From Actinomadura viridilutea (GTDB lineage Bacteria > Actinomycetota > Actinomycetes > Streptosporangiales > Streptosporangiaceae): DNA of 64,000 nt. A program made the translations under genes and the position numbers. Of the stretch, positions 34,194 through 43,200 are shown piece by piece. The DNA lies in the NCBI GenBank assembly GCA_003001795.1, contig PVNI01000009.1:62001-126000 (forward strand). The letters are read 5' to 3'. Every line of letters begins with the position of its first letter. The first letter of the stretch is position 1. The notes below the pieces were generated by a model that did no database searches, had not been told where the DNA came from, and worked only from the letters and a program-made list of their open reading frames with translations.

Positions 34194-34834
34194 GAGCGCG
34201 CCACCCGCAGGGTGAGCCGTCCGGCCAGGGCGTCGCCCTTCTCCGCCTGCAGCCGCCAGCGGAACGAGGTGTCGGTGAAGCCCCTGTCGAACTTCCACTT
34301 GCGCAGGCCCACGGTGAAGGTGGCGGGGGAGTCCTGCGGTCCGAGCCGCCACTGCGCGGCCGCCTCCACGGGCAGGCCGGGCTGCACCACGTCGGTCGGC
34401 GCACCGGCCGCGGTGCCCTCCACCTCGTCCGGCCGCAGCCACGTGCCCTTCGCGGTGCGGGCCGCCACGCCGTCGGCGAACCCGCCGCGGCCCAGCGTGG
34501 CCGTCTCCTTCCCCTTGTTCACCACGCGCAGGCGCACCACGATGCGCCGCTGCGGCGTCTTGTCGAACACTCCTTGCACGGTGGCGATCCGGGCGTCGCG
34601 CACGGTCACGTCGAACCAGCCCAGGTCGATCGGCTTGCCCGGCGCCTTGCCCGGCTCCTGGGGTGTCTCCTTGAGCCCGCCCGTCGCCCACAGCACCGAC
34701 GCCAGCACCGCGACCGCGCCGACGGCGGACGCGGGCAGGAGCCGGCGGCGCCGCGCCGGTTCCGGAGACGTCCGCGGCGGTGGCGGCGACATGGGGGGTT
34801 CCACCCGCCCGATGCTAATCCCGGGCCCCGACAT
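34190..34834 (-). CDS. Membrane-anchored DUF4352-like protein
   Basis: A protein of 214 residues from the first ATG; an inner ATG at 34792 (200 residues, with GGTGGAA upstream) is as likely. After a Pro/Arg-rich start comes one membrane helix (about 35-52), then an outer domain with 'GWFDVTVRDARIATVQGVF', 'RRIVVRLRVVNKGKETATL' and 'PATFTVGLRKWKF', the strand pattern of secreted DUF4352-like immunoglobulin folds. It follows the mycosin gene by 24 bp and overlaps the next gene by ATGA. The strict co-transcription suggests a shared envelope assembly. Confidence 0.7.
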   Translation of the reverse strand: MSGPGISIGRVEPPMSPPPPRTSPEPARRRRLLPASAVGAVAVLASVLWATGGLKETPQEPGKAPGKPIDLGWFDVTVRDARIATVQGVFDKTPQRRIVVRLRVVNKGKETATLGRGGFADGVAARTAKGTWLRPDEVEGTAAGAPTDVVQPGLPVEAAAQWRLGPQDSPATFTVGLRKWKFDRGFTDTSFRWRLQAEKGDALAGRLTLRVARS

Positions 34835-34858
34835 GGGAGGCGACGGTCCGAGCGCCGG

Positions 34859-36073
34859 TCAGCGGAAACGGCGTCCCGCGCCGTCGCCGTCCCCCGGAGT
34901 GGTGACGGCGCGTCCGGGACGCCAGCGCCGACGGCGGCCGAGCGGGATCAGCATGCCCCCGGCCACCACGATCCCCGACAGCGCCAGGGCGCCGCCGGCG
35001 ATGCTCAGCGCCAGGTTGCGCGTGAGGGGGTCGGGCTTCTCCGGCATGACGATCTTGACGGGGGCGACCGCGCCCGCGGCGGGCCCGGTGCCGCCGGACG
35101 GGGCGCCGCCGGAGATCACGGCGGTCACCGCCTCGTACGGGTTGACCATGCCGGCGCCGCTGCCCGGGCCCTTGCTGCCCTCGGCGGTCTGCTCGATCCG
35201 CTGCTTGATCTGCGCGGGCGTGAGGTCGGGATGGGCCTCCTTGATCAGCGCGGCGACCCCCGCGACGATCGGGGTGGCGAAGCTCGTGCCGTCCTTGACG
35301 GCATAGGTGCCGTCCGGCGCGGTGGTGACGATGTCCTTGCCCGGCGCGATCACCGACACCGGGGTGTTGGGGTTGGAGAATTGGGTGATCTGGCCGCTCT
35401 GGTCGACGGCGCCCACCGAGATCACGCCCGGGTAGCCGCCGGGGTACATCGGCTCGGGCGTGCCGCCGTTCTTGGGGTCCACGTTGCCGGCCGCGGCCAC
35501 GACGACGATGCCCGCGGCCAGGGCGCGCTGCACGGCCGCGCGCAGGCGCGGATCGTCGGAGATCGACTGCGTGGAGACGTTGATGACGTCGGCCTTCAGC
35601 TTGATCGCGGCCTCGATGCCCTTCGCGGCCAGACCGCTGTCGATGTTGGCCGCCTGGTTGGCGAACTTGATCGGAATGATCTGGGCGTCCGGAGCGACCC
35701 CGTAGAACGGGCTGACCCCGCGCTTGGCGGCGATGATCCCGGCGACCCAGGTGCCGTGGCCGACGCAGTCGCGCGGGGTCGTCTTGGTGAGGTCGACGCC
35801 GGGCAGCACGCGCCCGGCCAGCTGCGGGTTCTCCGCGGTGACGCCGCTGTCGATCACGGCGACCCGCACCCCGCGCCCGGTCGCCTTCTCGTGCGCCGCC
35901 CTGATGTTGAGGATCTGCTGGGCCCACGGCTCCTGGACGATCTGCTGGCGGGTCAGCGAACCGCGCTCGGGCCGGCACTGCGGCGCGGACGCGGCCGGCG
36001 CCGCGTGGGCCGCCGTGGTGGGCAGCATGGTCGCGAGCCAACCGGCCAGCACGGTGACCGCCGTCCATCTCAT
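34859..36073 (-). CDS. mycP: Mycosin-like type VII secretion-associated subtilisin protease
   Basis: A protein of 404 residues: signal peptide (cut near 'AHAAPA'), S8 protease domain and a C-terminal membrane helix (about 360-382) followed by an Arg-rich tail, the mycosin architecture. Catalytic residues: Asp75 in 'AVIDSG', His106 in 'GHGTWVAG', Asn197 in 'AAAGN', Ser264 in 'GTSFATP'. ATG at 36073 has GGAGG at proper spacing; the GTG at 36079 does not. Mycosins stabilise the ESX membrane complex and process substrates. Here the gene heads a minus-strand operon of anchored proteins and is divergent from the candidate-substrate cassette at 36343. A second mycosin lies at 58697. Confidence 0.85.
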   Translation of the reverse strand: MRWTAVTVLAGWLATMLPTTAAHAAPAASAPQCRPERGSLTRQQIVQEPWAQQILNIRAAHEKATGRGVRVAVIDSGVTAENPQLAGRVLPGVDLTKTTPRDCVGHGTWVAGIIAAKRGVSPFYGVAPDAQIIPIKFANQAANIDSGLAAKGIEAAIKLKADVINVSTQSISDDPRLRAAVQRALAAGIVVVAAAGNVDPKNGGTPEPMYPGGYPGVISVGAVDQSGQITQFSNPNTPVSVIAPGKDIVTTAPDGTYAVKDGTSFATPIVAGVAALIKEAHPDLTPAQIKQRIEQTAEGSKGPGSGAGMVNPYEAVTAVISGGAPSGGTGPAAGAVAPVKIVMPEKPDPLTRNLALSIAGGALALSGIVVAGGMLIPLGRRRRWRPGRAVTTPGDGDGAGRRFR

Positions 36074-36097
36074 GGCCACGCCTCCAGCGCGTCGTCC

Positions 36098-36164
36098 TGT
36101 CGTTCCCGGCCGACTTCTCAGACTCGTGAGGTCGCCGTGTCGTTCCCGGCAGATTCTCAGACTC
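36098..36164. repeat. Direct repeat in the mycP/cassette divergent promoter region
   Basis: A unit of 27-28 bp, starting TGTCGTTCCCGGC and ending TTCTCAGACTC, occurs twice (36098-36125 and 36138-36164) with period 40 and one small indel. The pair lies upstream of mycP and of the divergent cassette. It could be a double operator or a local duplication. Confidence 0.6.
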
Positions 36165-36342
36165 TAGAGGACGACTCCGGGTGTCAATTTGCGTGATTCA
36201 CCATGTGGTGTGTTCTCGGAAACGGACATGGCCTACGCTGTGTGACAGCCCGGTGGGTTCCCGTTGCGGCGGGACCCGTCGACGCGGCCGCGGGCGGCAC
36301 GCTCGTCCGGTCTTCCCCTCGCTACCGGCGTGCGAAGGACTG

Positions 36343-36651
36343 ATGCAGTTGACCCTCGACATCAACCCGCAACGCATCGCGCAACACGGCAAGGAACTGC
36401 GGAGCGACATCATTCCCGCCCTCGAGAAGGTCACCGAGACGCTGAACGCCGACGGCGTCTACAACCTCGAAGGCGGATCGTTCAGCATCACCATGACCAT
36501 GGCGGCCATGGCTTACCCGGGCGCCCTGCAGTTCGCCTTCGAGGACCTGCGCACGCATCGGGAGATGCTCGACCGGTTCGCCTCGGGCATCGAGACGACC
36601 GCCAAGAACTACCAGGCGGCCGAAGAGAACAGCACCGTCAAGAAGGCATGA
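36343..36651 (+). CDS. Small helical protein, first gene of a type VII-associated cassette
   Basis: A protein of 102 residues, about the size of WXG100 proteins but without a WxG turn. Its core 'GVYNLEGGSFSITMTM' followed by 'YPGALQFAFEDL' recurs almost unchanged in the gene at 63204 ('GTYNLEGGDFSIT', 'YPIALQFAFEDI'). It also ends with a charged tail 'AAEENSTVKKA'. GAAGGA 5 bases upstream sets ATG36343. No signal peptide. Family of unknown function that I know only from its association with actinobacterial type VII loci; a substrate or substrate-partner role is inferred. The next gene starts 59 bp downstream. Confidence 0.7.
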   Translation: MQLTLDINPQRIAQHGKELRSDIIPALEKVTETLNADGVYNLEGGSFSITMTMAAMAYPGALQFAFEDLRTHREMLDRFASGIETTAKNYQAAEENSTVKKA

Positions 36652-36710
36652 CGGCCCGCCGACACGGCACGGCCTGAGGGCAGCCCACCGACCCACGGAA
36701 GGGGTGAGGC

Positions 36711-37925
36711 ATGAGCACGCTCGCGCTGTCCGACAGCATGATGAACATCGCCACCACCGAGGCGACCGCGGCGTCCGTCCTGCTGCCGCCGGCCATGATG
36801 ATCAGCTTCGAGTTCAAGTTGTCCACCGGCAAGGCGGTCGAACTCGACAAGGCCGGACAGGAGTGGCGCAAGGCCGCCGACCAGATCGAGCAGCTGTGCA
36901 ACGACCTGCGCAAGAGCGTGTCGGCCATCCCTCAGCAGGACTGGTCGGCTGAAGACCGTCCCCGGTACGAGGCCAAGGTGCAGGAGTTCTGCGCCCAGCT
37001 TGCCGTGCTGCAGACGCTGTGCATGGCCATCGGCATCACCCTGACCGTCCTCGCCTACGCGCTGATGGCGTACGCGGTGTTCGCCGTCGCCATGGGCACG
37101 TTCCTGGCCGCGCTCGCCGCCGCCGCGGCCATCGCGATCGCCACGGTCGTCGGGTCCGGTGCGTACGCCGGCATGCTCACCACCGCCGGCACCTGCCTGA
37201 CGATCACACATGTGGCCACCGCGATCCTGGCCGCCGCCGGGCAGATGGGCGCCGCGGTGTTCGCCGGCGGCAGCGCGCTGTCCGCCGTCGTCGAGGCCGG
37301 CCGCGGCAACAAGCAGGCGCTCGCCGACTTCATGCAGGCGCAGGCCACCGGCGCGGGCGCGGCGCTGGCCAACCTCGGACAGAACGCCGCCAACGCGGGC
37401 CTGGCCTGGCTCAACCGCAACCCGAAGGTCAACAGGCCGCTGCAGGAGATCGACCTGGACGCCGACCGCAACTACGACCGCACCTGGAACATCGGCGGCG
37501 GCGCCAAGATCCAGACCACCGGCGGCAGCGAGCACGAGTTCGGCGTCCACACCAAGTACGGCGACCGCGGCTGGCAGGGCGTCGACGGCGAGTACAAGTA
37601 CACCAGCCCCACCGGCGTGAACGTCGGCGGCAAGGCCGGCTGGGAAGAGGACAAGGACGGCAACAACATCTTCTCCGGCGGCATCAACGGCGGATACGAG
37701 AACGAGGCCACCGGCATCGGCGGCTCCGGCGGCGTCGAGGGCAGCTACAACACCGGCACCGGCGGCTGGACCGGCAAGGGCGAGGTCAGCGGCCAGTGGC
37801 AGGGCGGCGACGTCTACAAGCAGCAGCACGAGTACACCAACGACGGCCAGGGCAAGGGCGAATGGAAGCACAAGACCGAAACGGCCGTCGGTGACAGCGA
37901 GCTGCCGCCGTGGGACCTGGTATGA
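36711..37925 (+). CDS. WXG-like membrane/Gly-rich candidate type VII effector
   Basis: A protein of 404 residues in three parts. Residues 1-100: helices with a turn 'QDWSAEDRPRYEAKV' that resembles WXG-type helical hairpins. Residues 100-205: strongly hydrophobic helices ('AVAMGTFLAALAAAAAIAIA'). Residues 240-404: a hydrophilic region of short Gly-rich beta-like repeats ('GGINGGYENEATG', 'GGSGGVEGSYNTGTGGW', 'GKGEVSGQWQGG'), unlike anything else in the window. It is sandwiched between the small helical protein and an ATGA-coupled tubby/LOR-like gene. Hydrophobic segments plus a repeat surface suggest a secreted, membrane-inserting protein; function unknown. Confidence 0.7.
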   Translation: MSTLALSDSMMNIATTEATAASVLLPPAMMISFEFKLSTGKAVELDKAGQEWRKAADQIEQLCNDLRKSVSAIPQQDWSAEDRPRYEAKVQEFCAQLAVLQTLCMAIGITLTVLAYALMAYAVFAVAMGTFLAALAAAAAIAIATVVGSGAYAGMLTTAGTCLTITHVATAILAAAGQMGAAVFAGGSALSAVVEAGRGNKQALADFMQAQATGAGAALANLGQNAANAGLAWLNRNPKVNRPLQEIDLDADRNYDRTWNIGGGAKIQTTGGSEHEFGVHTKYGDRGWQGVDGEYKYTSPTGVNVGGKAGWEEDKDGNNIFSGGINGGYENEATGIGGSGGVEGSYNTGTGGWTGKGEVSGQWQGGDVYKQQHEYTNDGQGKGEWKHKTETAVGDSELPPWDLV

Positions 37926-38551
37926 GCCTGTACGACAACGCGGCCCTCGCGTACCGGGAAGCCGGAGAGCAGCGGCACTTCCACATCCTGCGCCCTGACG
38001 ACGGCGCGCTGCTCGCCAACGTGACGCAGGTCGTCGGACCGGAGCCCAAACGCGGGCTGAAGCGCTTCTTCTCGGCGTCCCCGGACCGCTCCCGCGCCGT
38101 GGTGCGCGCGGACGCCCCCGACGGCACGCAGCTGTTCTTCGTCGACCGCGCCGAAGGGCAGGAGATGTCGGCTCTCGAGCCGCCCTGCGCCGTCGTGGCG
38201 CCCGACGGACGGCTGATCGGGCGCGTCGTGCACAACGCGGCGGCGTTCGCGCAGAGCTTCCTCGAAGGCATGCGCGCCGTGCCGGGCGGGCGCAGCACCG
38301 TGCAGCAGGCGCACCGGCTGCTCGACGCCCAGGACCGGCCGTTGTGCGACGTCACCTGGGAGCCCATCCAAAGCGGCGGCCACCTGGAGAGCTTCATCGG
38401 CGGCAAGAACTGCGTCTACACCGACGCCAACGGCACGCAGCTCGCCCGGTTCGAAGGCGGCGTGCTGCGCCTGTCCTTCCAGTTCCCGGAGCCGCTGCGC
38501 ACCCTTCTCATCGCGTCGCCGCTGGCCTTCGCCCTGATGACCGACCTCTGA
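37922..38551 (+). CDS. Tubby/LOR-like beta-barrel protein (paralogue 1)
   Basis: A protein of 209 residues with four repeating strand-turn units of the form hydrophobic-Asp-x-x-Gly-x-hydrophobic: 'ILRPDDGALLANV', 'FFVDRAEGQEM', 'LLDAQDRPLCDV', 'VYTDANGTQLARFEG'. This is the pattern of the tubby-C-terminal-like fold (LURP-one/scramblase), here without a membrane helix. It is coupled to the upstream Gly-rich membrane protein by ATGA overlap. Three further intact paralogues (38887, 60753, 61967) and one pseudogene lie in the window, all beside type VII genes. Chaperone or immunity partner of the upstream protein is a guess; fold assignment is moderate. Confidence 0.6.
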   Translation: MSLYDNAALAYREAGEQRHFHILRPDDGALLANVTQVVGPEPKRGLKRFFSASPDRSRAVVRADAPDGTQLFFVDRAEGQEMSALEPPCAVVAPDGRLIGRVVHNAAAFAQSFLEGMRAVPGGRSTVQQAHRLLDAQDRPLCDVTWEPIQSGGHLESFIGGKNCVYTDANGTQLARFEGGVLRLSFQFPEPLRTLLIASPLAFALMTDL

Positions 38552-38642
38552 AGGGACGAACGGACCGCCCGCGGGTCGTCCCCGCGTTCGCGCATGCCGC
38601 AGCGCGCGCCGCGATCTCCTCCCGGGACCAGGGCATCAGCCC

Positions 38643-38702
38643 ACCCTCTTCGCCGCGTCCGGCGCGGCCGCCGAAGACTTCGGCACCGTCAAGAAGGTCT
38701 GA
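38643..38702 (+). pseudogene. 3' remnant of a second small-helical-protein gene
   Basis: The frame ending at 38702 reads 'TLFAASGAAAEDFGTVKKV', matching the C-terminus of the protein at 36343 ('FASG', then 'AAEENSTVKKA'). No 5' portion or start remains. It is the stump of a duplicated cassette copy. Confidence 0.6.
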
Positions 38703-38721
38703 TTCTGGGGAGGGCGGAGCC

Positions 38722-38883
38722 GTGACCGCGTATAACTCGTACAACACCCTGATGGGAGTGGCGCAGCTGGAGACCGACGCCGCCCAGTTCGCGCTGCCGC
38801 CCGCCGTGGTGATCGGCTTCAGTTCCGGTCGGCCAAGGGCACCCCGCTCCCCCGGAGACGGCCGGTCAGAAGTGGGACAGTGA
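38722..38883 (+). pseudogene. Truncated, frameshifted copy of the WXG-like effector gene
   Basis: A GTG at 38722 with a good ribosome binding site starts 'MTAYNSYNTLMGVAQLE' and continues 'AQFALPPAVVIGF', matching the start of the 404-residue protein at 36711 ('ASVLLPPAMMISF'). After that the open frame diverges, but another frame reads 'PPETAGQKWDSDA', matching 'DKAGQEWRKAAD'. So the copy has a frameshift and is cut off just before the next tubby/LOR-like gene. The 53-residue open frame is unlikely to be functional. Confidence 0.65.
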
Positions 38884-38886
38884 CGC

Positions 38887-39534
38887 ATGTTCAATGAGCC
38901 GGTGGTGCATGTCGAGCAGACCTCGGTGCACCTGAACTTCCAGCTCAGAAACGCTCAAGGCGCCGTGCTCGCCACCGCTGTGCAGACGGTGGGGCAGAAG
39001 AAGAGCGGCTTCGCGCGGTGGCTCGGAGCCGCTCCGTCGACGACCAGCGGCCGGGCCGCCCTCGTGGTGAGTCGCCCGGACGGCGCGCCGCTGTGCTTCA
39101 TCGACCGGCCCGACCACCAGCCCCCGCCGGGAATGGGCGGGCGGCACCTTCCGCCCGTCTTCGTGGTGGCCCCCAACGGTGCGTTGTTCGGGCAGCTCAC
39201 CGACTCCAAAGAAGGGTTCCAGGGACGCATCGGCCTCGGAGCGCTGCAACTCCTCGACCCGAACAATCAGCTGCTCTGCACTCTGGCCGTCACCAGATCC
39301 GACCAGCGGGGTTTCACGCCGGTGGAGGGATCGTCCGGCGGAGTCGCGAGCGACGGAAAACGCGAATGGTCCGTCAACGACCCCGCCGGAAGGACGATGG
39401 CGACCCTCGCCTGGAACGGCCGTTTCCGCGGCGGCGGCACCTACACCCTGCGATTGCACTGCCAACTCCCGGAGCCGCTCGCCACACTTCTAGAGATGAC
39501 CCCTGTCGCCATCACTCTCAGGCAGTCCGGCTGA
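38887..39534 (+). CDS. Tubby/LOR-like beta-barrel protein (paralogue 2)
   Basis: A protein of 215 residues with the same repeating units as paralogue 1: 'FQLRNAQGAVLATAV', 'LVVSRPDGAPLCFIDRP', 'LQLLDPNNQLLCTL', 'WSVNDPAGRTMATLAW', and a matching end 'QLPEPLATLLEMTPVAITL' against 'QFPEPLRTLLIASPLAFAL'. It follows the decayed copies of the two other cassette genes, so it is the surviving member of a duplicated cassette. A near-perfect terminator follows. Retention of this gene alone suggests an independent benefit, as would be expected for an immunity or chaperone gene. Confidence 0.6.
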   Translation: MFNEPVVHVEQTSVHLNFQLRNAQGAVLATAVQTVGQKKSGFARWLGAAPSTTSGRAALVVSRPDGAPLCFIDRPDHQPPPGMGGRHLPPVFVVAPNGALFGQLTDSKEGFQGRIGLGALQLLDPNNQLLCTLAVTRSDQRGFTPVEGSSGGVASDGKREWSVNDPAGRTMATLAWNGRFRGGGTYTLRLHCQLPEPLATLLEMTPVAITLRQSG

Positions 39535-39640
39535 ACGGCCCCCTCGTGCCGATCTGACCTGCTCATCCGCACTCGGAGCCGCGCCGGGACGCCGAGGAGC
39601 AGACGGCCTGACGGCCAACAACTCGACAGCGCGCATACGG

Positions 39641-39676
39641 AAAGACCCCCGGGACCTCTTGGTCTCGGGGGTCTTT
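39641..39676. terminator. Bidirectional terminator
   Basis: A 16-bp stem with a single G-T pair (39641-39656 with 39661-39676), a 4-base loop, and an A tract on one side and a T tract on the other, between the converging tubby-like and YbaB genes. Confidence 0.9.
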
Positions 39677-39691
39677 CTCTGCTGGGCGCGT

Positions 39692-40174
39692 TCAGCGGGG
39701 GCCGCCGGGACGGCCGGGGCCGCGGTACTGCTCCATGGCCTCCTTGGCGCGCTGCTGCTGGACCCCCAGTTCGCGGGCCAGTTCGCGCATCTGCCCCGCG
39801 AAACCATTGGCGATCTTGTCGAGGGAGGCGAGGGCGGCCGACGGGTCGATCGCCTGCTTGGGGTCGTCGGACATCTTGAACATGGAGGAGCTGGCCTCCT
39901 GCACCTGCTTCTGCAGGTCCTGGGAGGCCGCGTTGACCGCCTTGCGGATCTCCTCCGCCAGCTCCACGGCGGGCAGCCGCAGGGCGCGCGGGTCCAGGTT
40001 GAGGGCGGTCAGCCCGCCCTCCATGCGGTACTCGGCGGTGATCCGGCCCTCGGCCGCCTCCCCCTTCCCGACGGCTTCGTTGATGCGCTCCCGCATCTTG
40101 GTGAAGTCGCCCATGGTCTTTTCCATATCGCGCTGGAAGCGCTCGAAGCCTTCACCGAGGCTGAATTCCGCCAT
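39692..40174 (-). CDS. YbaB/EbfC-family nucleoid-associated-type protein
   Basis: A protein of 160 residues. The middle ('GRITAEYRMEGGLTALNLDP', then 'ELAEEIRKAVNAASQDL') is the YbaB/EbfC DNA-binding-type core with flanking helices. YbaB-like genes are regularly found inside actinobacterial type VII loci (EspL is an example), where they act in the cytoplasm on substrate or gene control. It lies 115 bp downstream of eccC on the same strand, probably in one operon. The N-terminal 45 residues and the Pro/Gly/Arg tail are less typical. Confidence 0.7.
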   Translation of the reverse strand: MAEFSLGEGFERFQRDMEKTMGDFTKMRERINEAVGKGEAAEGRITAEYRMEGGLTALNLDPRALRLPAVELAEEIRKAVNAASQDLQKQVQEASSSMFKMSDDPKQAIDPSAALASLDKIANGFAGQMRELARELGVQQQRAKEAMEQYRGPGRPGGPR

Positions 40175-40289
40175 TTGTTCGTTCGCCTTTCCTGCGGGTC
40201 ACGGAGGTCGGGGACGGGACCGCCGGGCGCGGGGCCCCGTCCCGGGAGCCGTGTCGCGGCGCCGCCGACGCCGCGACACGGCCGCTCGG

Positions 40290-43200
40290 TCACTCCTGGT
40301 GGGCGGTCTGGATCAGGCGCGTGCCGGTGCGGCGGTCGATGAAGTGGCCGCGGCCGACCGGCAGCGGCTGCCCCTTGATGTTGCCGAGCAGCACGCCCTC
40401 GTCCTTGTTGCCGGACATGATCAGGGCGGGCGACCCCATCTCCTTGATCCGCTGCAGCACCGGGTCGTACATCGCGCGTCCGGCGCCGCCGAACGCCCGC
40501 GCCACGATCAGGTGCAGCCCGATGTCGCGGGCCTGCGGCAGCAGCTCCACCAGCTGGGCCAGCGGGTTGCTGGACGTGGCGACCAGGTCGTAGTCGTCCA
40601 CGATCAGGTACAGGTCCGCGCCCGTCCACCAGGACCGGTCGCGCAGCTGGTCGGGGGTGAGGTCGGCGGGAGGAAGCCGCTGCTGCAGCGCCCCGACGAC
40701 GTCCTTGATCAGGCTCCCGGCGGCCGCCGAGGACGCCGCGTACCCGATGCGGTGCTCGGTGTTGGCCGCGTCCAGCAGCGACCGGCTGTAGTCGATGAAG
40801 ATCATCCGGGCCTTGTCCGGCCCGTACCGGTCGATGATCCCCTTGGTGATCAGCCGGAGCAGGTTGGACTTGCCGCACTCGGTGTCGCCGATCACCAGGA
40901 AGTGCGACTCCGCCGAGAAGTCCAGGTAGACCGGCGACAGGGAGTCCTCGTCGATGCCGATCGGGATGCGGCTGCCCGTCTCGTTCGGCGACGGCAGCTC
41001 GGACGCCGGCAGGAGCGACGGCAGCATCCGCACCTTGGGCGCCCCCGGGTGGTGCCAGTTCGTCGCGATCGCGTCGACCAGCTTCTTGACGCCGTCGGCG
41101 AGGCTGTCGGCGTCGGACTGGCCGTCCAGGCGCGGCAGCGCGGTCAGGAAGTGGTGGCCCTCGCGGGTCAGGCCGCGGCCGGGACGCCCCTCGGGCACGT
41201 TCGCCGCCAGCTTGCGGTCGATCTCCGAGTCGTAGGGGTCGCCGAGCCGCAGCTCCAGCTTGGTGCCGAACAGGTCCCGGATGTTCATCCGGAACTCCGA
41301 CCACTTGTTGACCGTGGCGATCACGTGGATGCCGTAGCCCAGGCCGCGCGCGGTCAGGTCCGTGATGACCGGCTCGAGGTTCTCGTAGTCCTGGCGCAGC
41401 GTCATCCAGCCGTCCACGACCAGGAACACGTCGCCGTACCCGTCGCCGCTGATCTCACCGGAGGCGCGCATCCGCCGGTACGTGGCCATCGAGTCGATGC
41501 CTCGCTCGGCGAACTCGCGCTCGCGCCGCTCCAGCAGCGAGGTGACCTCGGCGACGGTGCGGCGCACCCGGTCGGCGTCCAACCGGTTGGCGATGCCGCC
41601 GACGTGCGGCAGCCCCTCGAACGCGCTCAGCGTGCCGCCGCCGAAGTCCAGGCAGTAGAACTGCACCTGCTGCGGCGTGTGCAGCAGCGCCAAGGAGGCG
41701 ATCAGCGTGCGCAGCATGGTGGACTTGCCGGTCTGCGGGGCGCCGCCGATGCCGACGTTGCCGGCCGCGCCGGACAGGTCCACGTACATCGGGTCGCGGC
41801 GCTGCTCGAACGGCTTGTCGATGATGCCGATGACGGCGTGCAGCCGGTTGCGCCACGCCTCGTGCTGGGCGGTCAGCCCCAGCTCGGGGAACACCGCCAG
41901 CGTCGGCAGCAGCTCGTCCAGCGTCGGCGGCTCGTCCAGCGGCGGCAGCCAGATCTGGTGCGCGGGCGGGCCGTGCCCCTCCAGCTGCTTGACCACGACG
42001 TCGAACAGCGTCGCCTGCGTGTCGGCCTGCGGGTGCTGCGGCTGCTGCTCTTCGGGCGGCTCCTCGATGATCTGCGGACGGATGTAGTCGGGGATGTACG
42101 GCACGACCTGCCGCACCACCCGGGTCTTGCCCTTCGACTGCTTGGGCTGCAGGTCCTCGGTGGCGGGCCCGGACACGTACGCGGCGCGGAACCGGGTCAT
42201 CGACTCGGTGCCGAACTTCAGGTAGCCGTGGCCGGGCGCGGACGGCAGCTCGTAGGCGTCCGGCACGCCGAGCACGACCCGCGACTCCTGCGCCGAGAAC
42301 GTCCGCAGACCGATGCGGTACGACAGGTGCGTGTCCAGGCCGCGCAGCTTGCCCTCCTCCAGCCGCTGCGAGGCCAGCAGGATGTGCACGCCGAGCGACC
42401 GGCCCAGACGTCCGATCATCACGAACAGCTCGGCGAACTCCGGCTTGGCCGACAGCAGCTCGGAGAACTCGTCCAGCACCAGGAACAGCGTCGGCAGCGG
42501 CTTGAGGTCGGCGCCCTGCTCGCGCGCCTTCTCGTAGTCGCGCAGCGACGCGAAGTTGCCCGCGGCCCGCAGCAGCTCCTGACGGCGGACCATCTCGCCG
42601 TGCAGGGCGTCGTACATGCGGTCGACCAGGGGCAGCTCTTCCTCGAGGTTGGTGATGACCGCGGAGACGTGGTTGAGGTTCTCCATCCCGAGGAACGTCG
42701 CGCCGCCCTTGAAGTCGACGAGCACGAAGTTCAGGATCTCGGACGAGTGCGTCAGCGCCAGGCCCAGCACCAGGGTGCGCAGCGTCTCGGACTTACCGGA
42801 ACCGGTGGCGCCGATGAGCAGCCCGTGCGGGCCCATGCCGCCCTGCGCCGACTCCTTGATGTCCAGGTGGACGGGACGGCCCTCGGGGTCGACGCCGATC
42901 GGCACGCGCAGCCGGTTGCGCGGCGCGCGCGGCCGCCACGTCTCGGCCGGGTTCACCCGGAACGGGTCCTCGATGCCCAGCAGGGACGTCACGGTGGTGG
43001 ACGCCGACAGCGCGTCCTCGGTCTCCGGCCCCGCGGCGGCGCTGGTGCGCAGCGGCGCCAGCTGCCGCGCCAGCGCCTCGGCCTGCTGCAGGGTGAAGTT
43101 GTCCGGCTTGCCGATCGAGGTGCCGACGTCCTTGCCGGTGCGGTCCTTGGTGAGCCGCTGGATGCGGTCCTTGGTGACGTGCAGCCGCAGCATCGTCGAC

